A stretch of 64,000 nt of DNA, taken from assembly GCA_958450325.1 (NCBI GenBank), contig OY288246.1:41283619-41347618 (forward strand). The letters run 5' to 3'. Below the pieces are notes generated by a model that was not told the origin of the DNA, ran no database searches, and saw only the letters and a list, made by a program, of their open reading frames with translations. Made by a program: the position numbers and the translations under genes. This document shows positions 34,815 through 46,690 of this stretch, piece by piece; the first letter of the stretch is position 1; every line of letters starts with the position of its first letter. The stretch is from Agrostemma githago (lineage: Eukaryota; Streptophyta; Magnoliopsida; Caryophyllales; Caryophyllaceae).

Positions 34815-37340
34815 TTAACTGATGTGTCACTTACCATCGGCATCCTCAGGGTGAGACTCGAAAAGAAATCGTTCGATTAATAATGTACACGTTTTAGTTC
34901 AATGGTTCATGCATAACCCCGTTCTATCCCGGGCCGGTTACTTGTGACCGACGTCCCACTATACCACGGTGCATTCCCACTTGGATGCACTAAAGACTTC
35001 AATGGCGGAACTCGTTTAGGTTTTGCGGCATGTCCTAAGACCCACTCGGCTTAGGGAGTCCGTCCTCAGTACGAGAAAGCCATCGTTGTTGGTATAAACC
35101 CTATTAGACCGACCGAGACTTAGACTAAGAGCATACATGGCGTCGTTATACCGTTTCTATGACTACGTGTTACTTGATCCTCTTTGGTCTTTTCAAAAAT
35201 CGTCATTTTTCAAAATCTTACATCTTTTCAAACTCATCTACTTTTTTCAAAACCCGGAAAGCTGCCGAATTTAGGACTTATGATTTTTACTCAAAATAGC
35301 CTATTTTTTTAGCCGGTATGCTGTCCAAACCTTTTCAAAAAAAAAAGCCCAAAATCTCGGCCCCATAACCCTTTTTCCGGTTTTCAAAAAAAATCGGGTC
35401 TTCCAATCCGACTTTGCTCGGTTTTCAAATTCAAATTCCCTTTTCAAAACCCTCTTCTTCTTAGGACTTCCCGTATTTAGCAGTGTCGGGTCTTGTCATA
35501 GGTTGTAAGAGTCTATAGCGTCGAAACTCCGTCGATCTTATATCACGAGTTTCCACCCCATCCCAGTCCGCCTTACTTGTCAAGGCACGGCCCACCTTCG
35601 TAGGACTAACCCCTACAAAGGAAAGCCCGTTTACACACTCGAGTCCAAAGTCTGGGGAATTCTCACGTAGACCTTCCTTCGAACGGGACTAGGCCCACTT
35701 TGCCGAATCCTAAGGAAAGCCCACCGTCCACGAGTCACCCGTCTAGGTGTCTTTTCCGAGTCAAGCTTTTACAAGGCATAGCCTTATAACAAAAGGTTCG
35801 TGATCCTTACATCTAAGGGTCACTCGTTCGACACTCGAGTCTTAACAAAGTCTTCAGTCCCACTCGGACGCTACCTTTCAGTAGAGCGATCAATCACGGT
35901 TGCTCTAAGGGTCTTGTCTTACACGTGTTGTCTCACGTATCCCACTTCCGAGTCACTTAGGTGTCACACCATCTGAGTCCTATCAAAGTCTTTAGTCTCA
36001 CTCGGGGGCTGTCCTCCACCCGAGCGGTCAACCACGGTCACCTTAAGAGGTACTCTACGTTCATCCTGCACCGGCGTCCTTATGATGCCTTTTTCGTGTC
36101 GTACCTATGCTACGAATAATCGAGTCATCTAGGTTTAGGTCACCACGGTTGGTCCGAGCACGTGACGCGGTCAAACACGGTTGCCCCGTTTTCGGACTCG
36201 CCCTCATACACCGTCTGAGTCTCATGGTCGAGTCCAAGCCAGGGTCGTTACCTCGTCTAGATCAACGTTCGAGTATCCCGGTCCAAGAGTCTTTGTCGAC
36301 CCGTCACCCCGGGCCGTGTCTAGTTTGACTCCCTCACTTGCACTTGCGCAAAGCCGAGTTTAGGCGAGTCGTGACACCCGTCGTTTTCTCCAATCAAAGA
36401 CCTTACCAAAAAAAAACTACCAACCGAGCGTCTGAGTCCGGATTTGATTCGAGTCTAAGTCTGAGTTCGAGTTTAGGATACCCTACATCCTCATTTCCAA
36501 ATCAGCGTCAGAGTCATTTGTATTCTGTCCTCTTTTTTCAAAATTCAATAAAATCAGCTTTTCTATTTCTCATGTGTTTCCGAGAACATGATGAACACCA
36601 TCATACACTGTGAGCACACGCACGTGACTATTATAGGCACATCTATAATGACTGCAGGAAACCGAGCCTGTGTTTTCCTTTTACCTATTCCATGTCTGGT
36701 ATAGAAAGCCACATAACTACCCGTAGCAGGAGCATATCGAATCCTATGACAAATCTGGGTAGTCTTCTAATTTGGGTTCAGGACGGGAGGCAAGCCCACT
36801 TCCCACAATAAACACCCATCCAATAAGACTAGCCAGTCCCTACTTTAGGTGTTAGTCTGACCGACAAAAAAAAGCTGGACAAAAAAAAATCAAAAGTCCA
36901 ACAGAAAAAAAGCAAAAGGCCAAAACAAAAAAGCTGGCCATGATCAAAAAAGAATTATCAACATCTCTCGACCAGACACGGTCAACTCAAATGAAGAATC
37001 CCATGACCGGGGCTAAGAGGTCAACCCAAAGAATTCAAAAACCCATGACCGTGAAACGGTCAATTCAAAAATTATCAATACCCATACCATCCAATAGGGG
37101 AGAGGCAGTCAAGTTGGTCAGCTAACACCACATCTAGCCTTCCCACATTACAACCCTTAAGACCTTCTCGAGACCTGGGCTAGAGACAGCCCAGAATTTT
37201 GAGGATTCAAGCTCCATAGGATACACCCTAACCTTTAGGGCCAGACATGGAAATCAGATCCCGCATTATCAAACCTGCCCAATCGAAGCTCGAGCCATTC
37301 TACTCGACTTCCTCTTTACATAACAGAATTCACAATCGCC
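34815..37340 (+). other. E2 non-coding interior: leader and shared blocks
   Basis: 34815-35790 is homologous to the E1 leader. 35800-36340 has imperfect repeats built on an ACTCGG...GGTCAACCACGGT phrase. 36650-37262 is homologous to E3 43700-44220 and to its tandem copy at 44377-44870 (shared phrases TCCATGTCTGGTATAGAAAG and GCCAGACATGGAAATCAGAT). Every open frame here is short and without family resemblance, so I call no gene. Confidence 0.7.
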
Positions 37341-37347
37341 ATATGCA

Positions 37348-37530
37348 AATCCGAGAGCAAAACTCGTTAAAATCCCCGAGAGCAAAACTCATCAAATCCC
37401 CGAGAGCAAAACTCGTTAAAATCCCCGAGAGCAAAACTCGTTAAAATCCCCGAGAGCAGAACTCATCAAATCCCCGAGAGCAGAACTCATTAAAATCCCC
37501 GAGAGCAGAACTCGTTAAAATCCCATCCCA
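37348..37530 (+). repeat. E2 tandem array, 24-25 bp unit
   Basis: About seven copies of CCCCGAGAGC(A)AAACTCGTTAAAAT and a variant ending CATCAAAT. Two alternating variants are visible. It lies in the 3' region, as in other Tat-type elements. Confidence 0.88.
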
Positions 37531-38689
37531 ATTCTTCTCATTCAAACCAGTTACCAACCCCAAACACGGGAACTCAACTTGCAGTCGGCATAGAACATGC
37601 CCAAATAAGTTCACACCACCTCTGGGGGCTACCCCAGAGAATGCTCACAGTCACAGGATCAACATCCTAACTATTCTAGCCCTTTGATCAAGACATCACT
37701 GGGAATGCACCTAGCCTACACCATCGCTGTAACTAGTTACACACAAAGCCCTAGTAAACTAGGCACCATTATATATCTTTCAATCCACTGAACTACGACT
37801 TGGTTTGATTTCACTACACGTGAATACGTAGGCAACCTTTCGACAAAGGCACAACCATTCACATTCACATTGACACACATTCAAAAAGCGCCATCATTCT
37901 GGTCACGACACTATCATGTTCTTAACAGTTAGCTTTGTCATTCTGGGGGCTTCTCCTAGGCAGAAGTTCTCCATCCACTCACATAATCCAAATACTTTCA
38001 AAATCTAGCCACCTTTCTATAGTGTGTCCTAGTACTCGGCTTAGTCAAAGACGAGAATCTGTCAGGACTCGGAGTAATACCCACTTTGGAGATGTACCCC
38101 AAAAACCAAAATTCAAAAGGAGCACTAGACTACAGCATTGTTACTGCTAAAACAGTCTCATTTCAGACTACTGCAATTCCCCTATAGCAGATCGTTCCCA
38201 TTTCGATGTTCGACTGTGTTGCCACTCACCTAGGCTACGAAATAGCGCAACTTAAGAGTCTTGTCATCTTAGGTGGCCTACCCCCTACCGAGTCACGGTC
38301 TAACCCTTAGAGAGTCTAAGTCGTGTCTGTCAACTCGTCCTCTCGCGTCCAGAGTCGAGTCTGTCGGTATATCTCTCTCTTCAAATTCTCATTTTTTGCA
38401 AAACTTAGCCATTTGAGAAAATCCTTTTCCTAGTCACCACGGGAATAGGAATTTTTATCACACTTCATCTAGGCATACAGGCCTAACCAGGAAATTCTAG
38501 GAATCCGTGTCAAAATCCGATTAGGAATCAAAGTCATCCCAAGCATCCTTATTTCCAAAACCTTCCAAAAATTCAAGATTTTCCTCTTTACAAAATCTTC
38601 GAAAAAATCACCTTTTTCTTCCCCAGCATGAGTCAGTGTTTCACCTAAATGTTACATACAAATTATGTAAGCATACAGGTACACCCAAG

Positions 38690-39000
38690 ACTCCCCGAAG
38701 AATCCTCAAAGACTCCCCAGTGGAAGGATCATGCAACATTTCTACTAAGGAATCGGGATGTATCTGTAAGCAGATACACTCAGAGCTTCCAAGGCAAGCT
38801 CCCACGCAATTCCAAGATGGGATGTGTCTGTGAACGGACACACCCAAGACTTTTTAGGAGAAGTCCCCGCGCTATTCCAAGACAGGATGTACCTGTAAAC
38901 AGGTATGCCCATAGCTTCCAAGGCAAGCTCCCGCGCAATTCCAAGACAGGATATATCTGCAAACAGGTATACCCATAGCTTCCTAGGCAAGCTCCCGCGA
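38690..39000 (+). repeat. E2 3' array of about 65-bp units, each with a hairpin
   Basis: Four units with the core GGATGTATCTG... at 38756, 38821, 38886 and 38949, each followed by an AGCTTCCAAGGCAAGCTCCC-type segment. Each core folds into an 8-bp stem with a 4-base loop (38759-38778, 38823-38842, 38889-38908, 38952-38971). Stem bases differ between units, but pairing is kept with G-U wobbles. Confidence 0.82.
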
Positions 39001-39173
39001 CATTATCAGCATCAACCCAGGTATAATTTCTACTCTATGGCTGGCGAGCCCTTCACGCAGGTCTAATGGACCCTAAACGACCCGATCGGAAGGCTGCCAG
39101 GTTTTAATCCTTGATTGACCTGGTAGCTACTCTGACTTTTGCCTTGTCCAAGCCTCAGTCAGAGTGGGGGCTC

Positions 39174-41569
39174 TGTGGACACCCACATTTTGACCGTCAG
39201 ATGTCTATAGTAGTTCCCGCCAAACACCCGATGATGATTGGACGTAAACGTGCTTTGATAGACTCGAATATGGGCTTGTAATCATGGACATTGGCTTAGA
39301 CTTTTTAAGGAGTACAAATTTCATAAAACCAACCTCAAATCCAGGCCCAGTGGGTCGTTTCGAGTCAAATAACACTAATTTGGGTCGAAACCGTCACCAG
39401 GGGTAAAACCGTCTTTTAGCGACCGAGTCAAAACCCGGTCAAAGATTTTCCCGAGACATGTGAGTCAGCCGTGACACTCACACGGTTGGTTCCAACCCAA
39501 ATTCCTACAAAAATTTCAGATTCATTAAAAGCATTAAACAATTCCGTTTAAAGGTAGAATTCGACCTCAAGTAGGAATTCTATCCGGAAACCGATTCAGA
39601 CATTGACCGAGTACCAAATACTCGGCCAATACACTCCTCAACCAGCCGTGTTTCCATTTCTTTTTGGCCAAGAAAGCGGAATTCTCATGCTCCTCAAACT
39701 CCCACGTTTCCTATCCTAAGCGGTATTCAAACTCTCCTAAACCAAGGTCGGAAACTCCCTATAAATAGGACCTCCCGTCCAACACAATAGACAACAATTA
39801 CAACGATTTTCCAGCCAATATACACGGCTTTTACACATCCATCATCCGGTTTACATACAACCCGATAGTTAGCAAATCCCGACACCTTTCCGAAGTCTCG
39901 AAATACCGACGAAGCCGGCCAAACCCGACGTCCCAAACCACCCAAACCGATACACCTTAACTCATCCTCATCATCTGGACGCTCCCAATTCTAAGCCACT
40001 TCCCGACGAGCCTTATACCGAGAATACAAAGCATGTAGGTTGAGAGTGTAAATCAAACCCGTTTCTTCTCTTTTCTCTTCCTTTCTCCTCGTTTATTATG
40101 GGTCTTTCGTCGGTCTTTTTTATTTTCTAATATCGATACTACTAAAAACTATTTTCCTATATCGAACATTCTTAAAATATGATATCGATTCTACATAATC
40201 GAATATCGTATCGAAAAGAATTATATTAAGATTTCGACGATTTCATTATATTTTCCTTCGTTCAAAATCCTTTTTATCACTTTTTCGTTCAAAATTCTCT
40301 TTTCATATTTTTCGTTCAAAAACAAACTTTTTCAAAATCTTTTCTAAAGTCATTCCGACTATTCGATATCGATTTTATAATCGAATATCGAATACGACGA
40401 ATATCGAAAATATGAACCGAGTATAAATTAATTCATATTTGTACGCGATTTATAAAGTTAACGATTTTCGAACAAAAAAAAATAAAAATCAGCCCCTTCC
40501 CGAGTCGCGCCCGGTCCAGGCGACTCGCGCACGAGTCTGACCCGGTTCTATTTTTTTTAGTTTTTCGTTCGTTTATTTTTATTACTTTACGAGACGATTT
40601 CTAAATTTACACCTTTTCCAAAACTATTCTAAATATTTGATAATCAACTATCGAATATAACGAATATCGAGAATATTAAGTCGAGTGCGAGTTATGCGAT
40701 ATTCGTACGCGATTTAATCAAAAGTTTTCCAAAAACCGTTGTCGAAATCAGGCCGCCACGCGACCCGCATGAGTCTCGGGCAAGTCGCGCGGCTCTCGGC
40801 CCAAACACATCTTTTATTTTGTTTTTTTATTTATTTTTCTCGAACATCGTTTTTATGCAAAACAACGTTTTAAAATATATTTTTCGGATTTCGATTTCTT
40901 TTCTCGATTTTATATTTCTTTCCTATATTATTATTTCAATCGTTACTAACCCGTTTTCTCGTGTTTGTAGCAAATTATTCTCATATTTTCTTTTTATCGT
41001 TTTATTAGACTAAAACGAACTCACATGCTAAAATAACTTTGACGGTATTAGACTAACATGCATTAAACGACTTAGCAACCCGTTTATTTATTTTTTTCCT
41101 CACATGTCTTAGGAAAATAATCTCTGCATATCATTTCACCGTCGAACTAACACGTGTACATAAAATCGAACGATATCTTAGTAAAGGCCGCTAAGTGCGG
41201 GCGGGGTTCGGTGTTCTCGCTGAACTTCCCAACACATACCCTCACCCCTTACTCAGAACCATGGTTTCCGGATGTCCGAATCCATTGGCAACGAGAGTCA
41301 TTCAATATACGATTAACCGCTTCAGTCGGCATCGGTATCGAACTGCAAAGGGACGAACCCGATAAACTCTGACATCGGAAATGGGCCAGGCTTTAAGTAT
41401 GGCCCACTATGACATAGAGTGGGTTCGAACGGTTCCGGATAACCATAAAATTCGGTGGCGACTCCTACTTCGATTTAAAATTCTATTCGATCCATCTCAT
41501 ATGGAAATTCTATCGCCTCCCCAAAACCCGCGCTTCGCCGCGTCGGGGTGGACCTATGTCATGTCCACA
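39174..41569 (+). repeat. E2 3' LTR
   Basis: TGTGGACACCC...GTCCACA, 2396 bp, near-identical to the 5' copy; TATAAATA at 39760-39767. The polypurine tract immediately precedes it. Confidence 0.93.
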
Positions 41570-41574
41570 ACTCT

Positions 41575-42214
41575 TATTCATAGAAAGATTCAAACTTTTG
41601 AAGAACAACAGATCACACAGTTGGTGTAATGGTTGTTCTGATCAAACCCGTCTCGAAAAATGAATCGAAATTCTCAAAAAAGATCAAACTGCAAGAAAGT
41701 TTAGAACTTTGATAGAACAAAAACCCAACCAGACTCTAATTTGCTGGGTTTTTGATCAAATAATCTAACCCTAATCTAACCCAAAAACCGTTTTTTTGGG
41801 TGTCAATTGGGTTTCAATTGATTTAACCCTAAATCCAATTTCACCCTAATCTAACAAACAAATTGAATCTAAATTGTACTAACCTAGTTGAATTCATAAA
41901 ACATACCACAATAACAAAGCAAATATAAACAAAATTGAACAACAAAGTCAATTAAAAATCAAACCCTAACCTGAAATTTGGAGATTTTCAGGAAAAGGAG
42001 GACTAGATCGGCGAAGGGGCGAGGTCCGGCGAAGGGGAGACGTCCGGCGAGCGGGGGAGAGGTCCGGCGACGGGAAGGGGTCCGGCGAAGGGGAGGGTGA
42101 CGGGGTTGGGTCGCGTTAATGAAAGAAGCTGGGGTTGGGGTTTTCGGTTTTTTTGGATGGGAGTATTTAACAGATGGTAATGAAAGAATGAAGGAGGGGA
42201 TTTAATTCGAAAAA
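41575..42214 (-). promoter_or_regulatory. C1 transposase upstream region (right of E2) with GC-rich block
   Basis: Between E2 and the right subterminal array. At about 42000-42100 lies a G-rich, CpG-rich stretch with about five copies of a GTCCGGCGA(A/C)GGG-type unit. By position (promoter side of the minus-strand genes, just inside the subterminal repeats) it matches the GC-rich downstream control region of maize Spm. The function is inferred from this parallel. Confidence 0.5.
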
Positions 42215-42425
42215 CTTACCGACCGACATAAAATCGGTCGGTAATTTTGCAAAATCGGTCGGTAATTACCTCGAATACCGACTGATACCTGTTCTGCTGA
42301 CCGCTATTTCTCAGTCGGTAAATTACCGACTGATTACACAAATACCGACTGATTTCGGTCGGTATTCTTTATTACCGACCAATTATTTGGTGGTCGGTAA
42401 ATATCGGTTGCTAATCTCCCCTTTT
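42215..42425. repeat. C1 right subterminal repeats
   Basis: About ten copies of an ATCGGTCGGTAA-type motif in both orientations, ending in the terminal inverted repeat. Partner of 26130-26680. Confidence 0.85.
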
Positions 42426-42651
42426 CTTGTAGTGGAGGTTTTGGTCAAATCGTCTCGTTACAGAGACATAAATTCATTAGGCGTTTCGCCGAATACACCA
42501 AGAGTCTAAAGCACCTGAGTCCCTAAGCCAGTGACCGCACACACACGCGAGTCAAGGGTCTCATTTCCGTGTCGCTCGATTACGGGCATTCCTCGAGTCT
42601 CTAAGCCATCCGGCGAATCCGCCTTGGCGTCAGTCTCTAATCGACGTAATC

Positions 42652-43404
42652 TTGCAGAAATCATTCCCTAACATGTCTTCAGAACTAGGAGTAATCAAAA
42701 ACCTCCGCAACGATGTCAATACCCTAACCAAATTGGTTCGCAACATCCATACTTTGGTAACCCGTTTGACTTTCTCCATTCATTACATCGATAACCGCCT
42801 CAATTTCCTTGAGAGTAAGGACACAGAAACGAATGCAAACCCGGGCAATTACCGTGCCCAAGAGCCTACCCAGGATAGATTATCCCAACGCTCCGACCGA
42901 TCATAGCTTACCAAAGTCGATACGGAAAGAACACCAAGACCTTATAAGACCACATCCAACAAAGCAGAAAGATCACCGAGAGAGTTTACCCCAATCAATT
43001 CATCTTACACCGAGACTCTTAAGCACCTAGTCGATCGACGGTAGCTCTTGCCCATGGGTTCCACTCCGGACCCACCAGTCGGCAGACGAGGCAAAAGTTG
43101 GACCCCTAATGCTTATTGCCTATATCACCAAGGTAACGAACACGATACCGAATCCTGCTATCGACTCAAACATGTCATACAAGACATGATCGAGAATGGG
43201 ACGATTCCTCTCCCTCCACTCGAGAAACCAAGCAATACCACAAACCCCTTTAGCCTTCACGCTGTCCTTGACGACACCTTCGGTTGTTCCCACTGCGACC
43301 CTATAAAGGAGAATGCCCTGAATATCGAGGAAGATCCCGACGACCCACGGGCATCCACCGAAACGAGTAAATATGTGTCTGAGTCAGAGTCTAGTTCGTC
43401 TTAG
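42652..43404 (+). pseudogene. E3 gag remnant with zinc knuckle
   Basis: The stretch 42652-42906 encodes a predicted coiled coil (SSELGVIKNLRNDVNTLTKL). A second frame, 43048-43404, contains CLYHQGNEHDTESC, a C-x2-H-x4-H-x4-C knuckle like the E1 one, followed by RLKHVIQDMIENG and NPFSLHA. These match the E1 gag/protease junction in order. The central PF03732 gag domain is missing between the two parts, so the protein is a remnant. No protease active site follows. Confidence 0.75.
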
Positions 43405-43699
43405 GGCCTAGACCTAATAGTATAACAAGTGTCTTTTGTTTTTTACATCGAGTCAGGAGATGTGAAGGGATCTCTCCTCCACCTCCCCGAAAACAATATC
43501 TCGGGCGCATAGCCTGATTATTACTATCAATAAAAAGAAATAAACTTTTCTTCCTTTATAATACGCCTCGACAATCGCTTGATTTAATAATGCACTTTCT
43601 TGCTTACAACTCGGTACTATGCTATTTATCGATAACAATCAAACATACCTCGAAACAACGAGGAATTACAAGAACTGAGATCTCGTGTTCTTTTCTTTT

Positions 43700-45025
43700 A
43701 CCTATTCCATGTCTGGTATAGAAAGCCACAAACTATCCCTTAGAACGAGCATTTCCGAATCCTATGACAAATCTAGATAGTCTCTTAGCTTGTGATCAAA
43801 GACGGAAGACAAACCCATTTCCCACAATAAATATCCCTCGAATAAAGACCGACCAATTTCCACCACATGCAGGTGCTAGTCTGACAAAAAAGAAAAAGAA
43901 GTCTGAAATGGCCAAAAGGAGCCAAAGAAAAAAAATGAAACCAAGGCCAAACTAAACCGACCCAATTCAATGATCAAGGCCAAACTCAACGGTCAAAATG
44001 AAACCCCCAATCATTCAACTCGACTTCAAAAACAAAATCCGAACAAAAAGCGGAAAAAAAAATGAACAGACCAGTCAACTAGCACCCAAATACTAGCCTC
44101 CCTACATTACAACCCTTAAGACCCTCTCGAGACACTTGTTAGGAGACAGCCCGGAATTTTGAGGATTCAAGCTCAATAGGATAATCCCAACCGTTAGGGC
44201 CAGACATGGAAATCAGATCCCACGTAATTTACATCCCACTCGATTGAAGTCTAAGTCATTTTTACTCAGCTTCCCCTTTCCTACCACATTATGAAACCTT
44301 AGCCCATGGCCCTAACTCCACAAAAATCAAACCCCAAATTGTGATTCATCAAAACCACTTACTACTTAGCTTCATCAAACTATCCCTTAGAACGAGCATT
44401 CCCGAATCCTATGACAAATCTAGATAGTCTCTTAGCTTGTGATCAAAGACGGAAGGCAAACCCATTTCCCACAATAAATATCCCTCGAATAAAGACCGAC
44501 CAATTTCCACCACATGCAGGTGCTAGTCTGACAAAAAAGAAAAAGAAGTCTGAAATGGCCAGAAGGAGCCAAAGAAAAAAAATGAAACCAAGGCCAAACT
44601 AAACCGACCCAATTCAATGATCAAGGCCAAACTCAACGGTCAAAATGAAACCCCCAATCATTCAACTCGACTTCAAATACAAAATCCGAACAAAAAGCGG
44701 AAAAAAAATGAACAGACCAGTCAACTAGCACCCAAATACTAGCCTCCCTACATTACAACCCTTAAGACCCTCTCGAGACACTTGTTAGGAGACAGTCCGG
44801 AATTTTGAGGATTCAAGCTCAATAGGATAATCCCAACCGTTAGGGCCAGACATGGAAATCAGATCCCACGTAATTTACATCCCACCCGATTGAAGTCTAA
44901 GTCATTTTTACTCAGCTTCCCCTTTCCTACCACATTATGAAACCTTAGCCCATGGCTCTAACTCCACAAAAATCAAACCCCAAATTGTGATTCATCAAAA
45001 CCACTTACTACTTAGCTCCACATTC
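43700..45025 (+). repeat. E3 tandem duplication, unit about 647 bp
   Basis: The segment starting AACTATCCCTTAGAACGAGC at about 43730 recurs at about 44377 with few changes. The region is non-coding and homologous to E2 36690-37262. The first copy is preceded by TCCATGTCTGGTATAGAAAG, which the second lacks. Confidence 0.88.
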
Positions 45026-46690
45026 CAAAACCACTCAAATCAGTCGCCCTGACCTGAACACGATATCTCGGTAATTATCACTTTCAAGAGGTCACACCCG
45101 ATCACCTCATCTGAGTTCTTAAAATAGGGTGAAAACCCATGTAATACACCCTAAGCATCTTACATCGATAATTGGCATAACGAGTCTAAAGCAAAATCAC
45201 TCACATCTATAAAGAACTACGAACATGGTTTCATTCCGTTTAAAAGCGGATACGTAGGCAACCCATCCCCGGGTACAACCAACAAAATAACAAAATCGAT
45301 TACTCGATTCACATGCAAATCGGAACCTTTTCCCACGTTTCGTTTAACGAGTGATTTCAATGACGAAGCAAAAATGACGAGCCGAGGACGGGGTGAAAAC
45401 CCGAAAGGGCGCTCCGGGCAAAAAGAAGAAACGAGTTGCGAGTCGTCGTAAAAAAAATATACGAAAAAAAAAACAAAAAACAAAAAAGGGGAGCCAAAAA
45501 AATAGCCAAAAAGGTGAGCCGAGGACGGAGTGAAAACTCGAAAGGGCGTTTCGGGCAAACAAAAAAGAAAACAAAATTAAAAAAATGTGCTTCTCATTAA
45601 TAAAAAAAATCAGTTAAATCAAACCTTTGTCGAGGCCCTTTAGATCGAGCATCCGAAATTATTCAGCTACCCCGGAAAATGCCAATGTGTCAAGCAAAAC
45701 CCTACAAAAACTAGTACTAATACGCCACATAATATCAATTAATACAACATAGTACTAAACGGCTGGGCTCTATCGGTCCAACTTTCCTTTTGCCTTGCCA
45801 TTCGGGTGTGCATGCTTGGGTCTCTCACCATTGGCCCTCCTAACGCAAGCTTCCACCGCCCTAGGCAAAAGCGAGCCCAGCCAATCTCACGTCCCCTAGC
45901 TCCTCACTCACATTTCCAATATGGGTCTTGTCGGTCTTTGCCCGTGTAGATGAACTGACGAATACTAGGATCGGTAACGTTGTCTTCGGTCGGGCACTTA
46001 GCGACATTAGCCCTCATAGCTTCCTTATTCTATAAGTACAGTCTTCTCCACAATCCTTAACCTGTCTCTCACATCCGACAACCCCGGACGTCAGGAATGA
46101 CCTCTTGAAGTCGCTAAACCCCTTTCCAACAGCCGATATGCCCGCGCAAGAGTATCAAGTCCACACGGACAATACATTACGTCCTTTGGGTCCACCAGAC
46201 TTAGACGTTTTGTTTATTTTCTTTTTAGGGGGATAAGCTACCCCACCGAGGCGTGTTGTAGCCTTTAACGGTTATTGTCAAATTGCGTCTGTAACATGAA
46301 TACACAAAAGTGGTCTAACATTTTTTTTAAAAAAAAAGAACATAGCCTAGCTCTTCCTAACGCACTCGGTCAAAATGTGCCAACTTTCTTTTACGTGTCG
46401 CACCATGTCAGGGCAAACATTTTAATCGACGTACTATCCGATCCGATTCTCGGCTCAAACTAACCCATTTCAAAAAGTCCGAAGAACCGTTTTCGTACTA
46501 TCGTGCAATCTCAACGCATTTTAAAACGCCCTAAACTACGATTAAATCGCAAATAAAACGAACGCATAGTGATAACTTGTCAATCTAGGTCAACATTTCA
46601 CCAAACGAAAACACAAGACTAATCCAATTAATTCAAATATTAAAAATCTTAAGAAAATATACAAAACACAAATTGGGTTCATAAGTCTAG
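45026..46690 (+). other. E3 non-coding 3' region with conserved motif
   Basis: GGATACGTAGGCAACCC at 45248-45264, with GGGTACAACC following, is shared with E1 and E2. At about 45376-45420 and 45515-45560 a GAGCCGAGGACGG(G/A)GTGAAAAC segment is duplicated. The rest is unrecognised. Confidence 0.55.

Larger units (their letters stand above)
32397..41569 (+). mobile_element. E2: young non-autonomous Tat-type LTR retrotransposon
   Basis: LTRs 32397-34793 (2397 bp) and 39174-41569 (2396 bp) differ at few positions. Perfect 5-bp duplication ACTCT (32392-32396 and 41570-41574). PBS TGGCGACTCCGCTGGGGA (34797-34814) is identical to that of E1; the polypurine tract is CAGAGTGGGGGCTC just before 39174. 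The 4.4-kb interior has no gag or pol frame. LTR start, leader, LTR 3' end and 3' region are homologous to E1, so E2 looks like a derivative moved in trans. It is the youngest of the Tat-type insertions here, judging by LTR similarity and nesting. Confidence 0.95.
26120..42434 (-). mobile_element. C1: En/Spm-type CACTA transposon, interrupted by E2
   Basis: Both ends carry CACTACAAGAAA in inverted orientation (26120-26131 and 42423-42434), flanked by GAG (26117-26119 and 42435-42437). Subterminal arrays of the GGTCGGTAA/TTACCGACC motif lie at both ends. Genes for a TNP2-type transposase and a TNPA-like protein read on the minus strand. E2 (9.2 kb) sits in the region upstream of the TNP2 gene. 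Without E2 the element is about 7.1 kb. Confidence 0.95.

Noticed and set aside
45217..45558. Phe-rich minus-strand frame that looks like membrane segments
   Set aside because: It comes from A-rich plus-strand stretches; no conserved start, motif or partner frame in E1 or E2.
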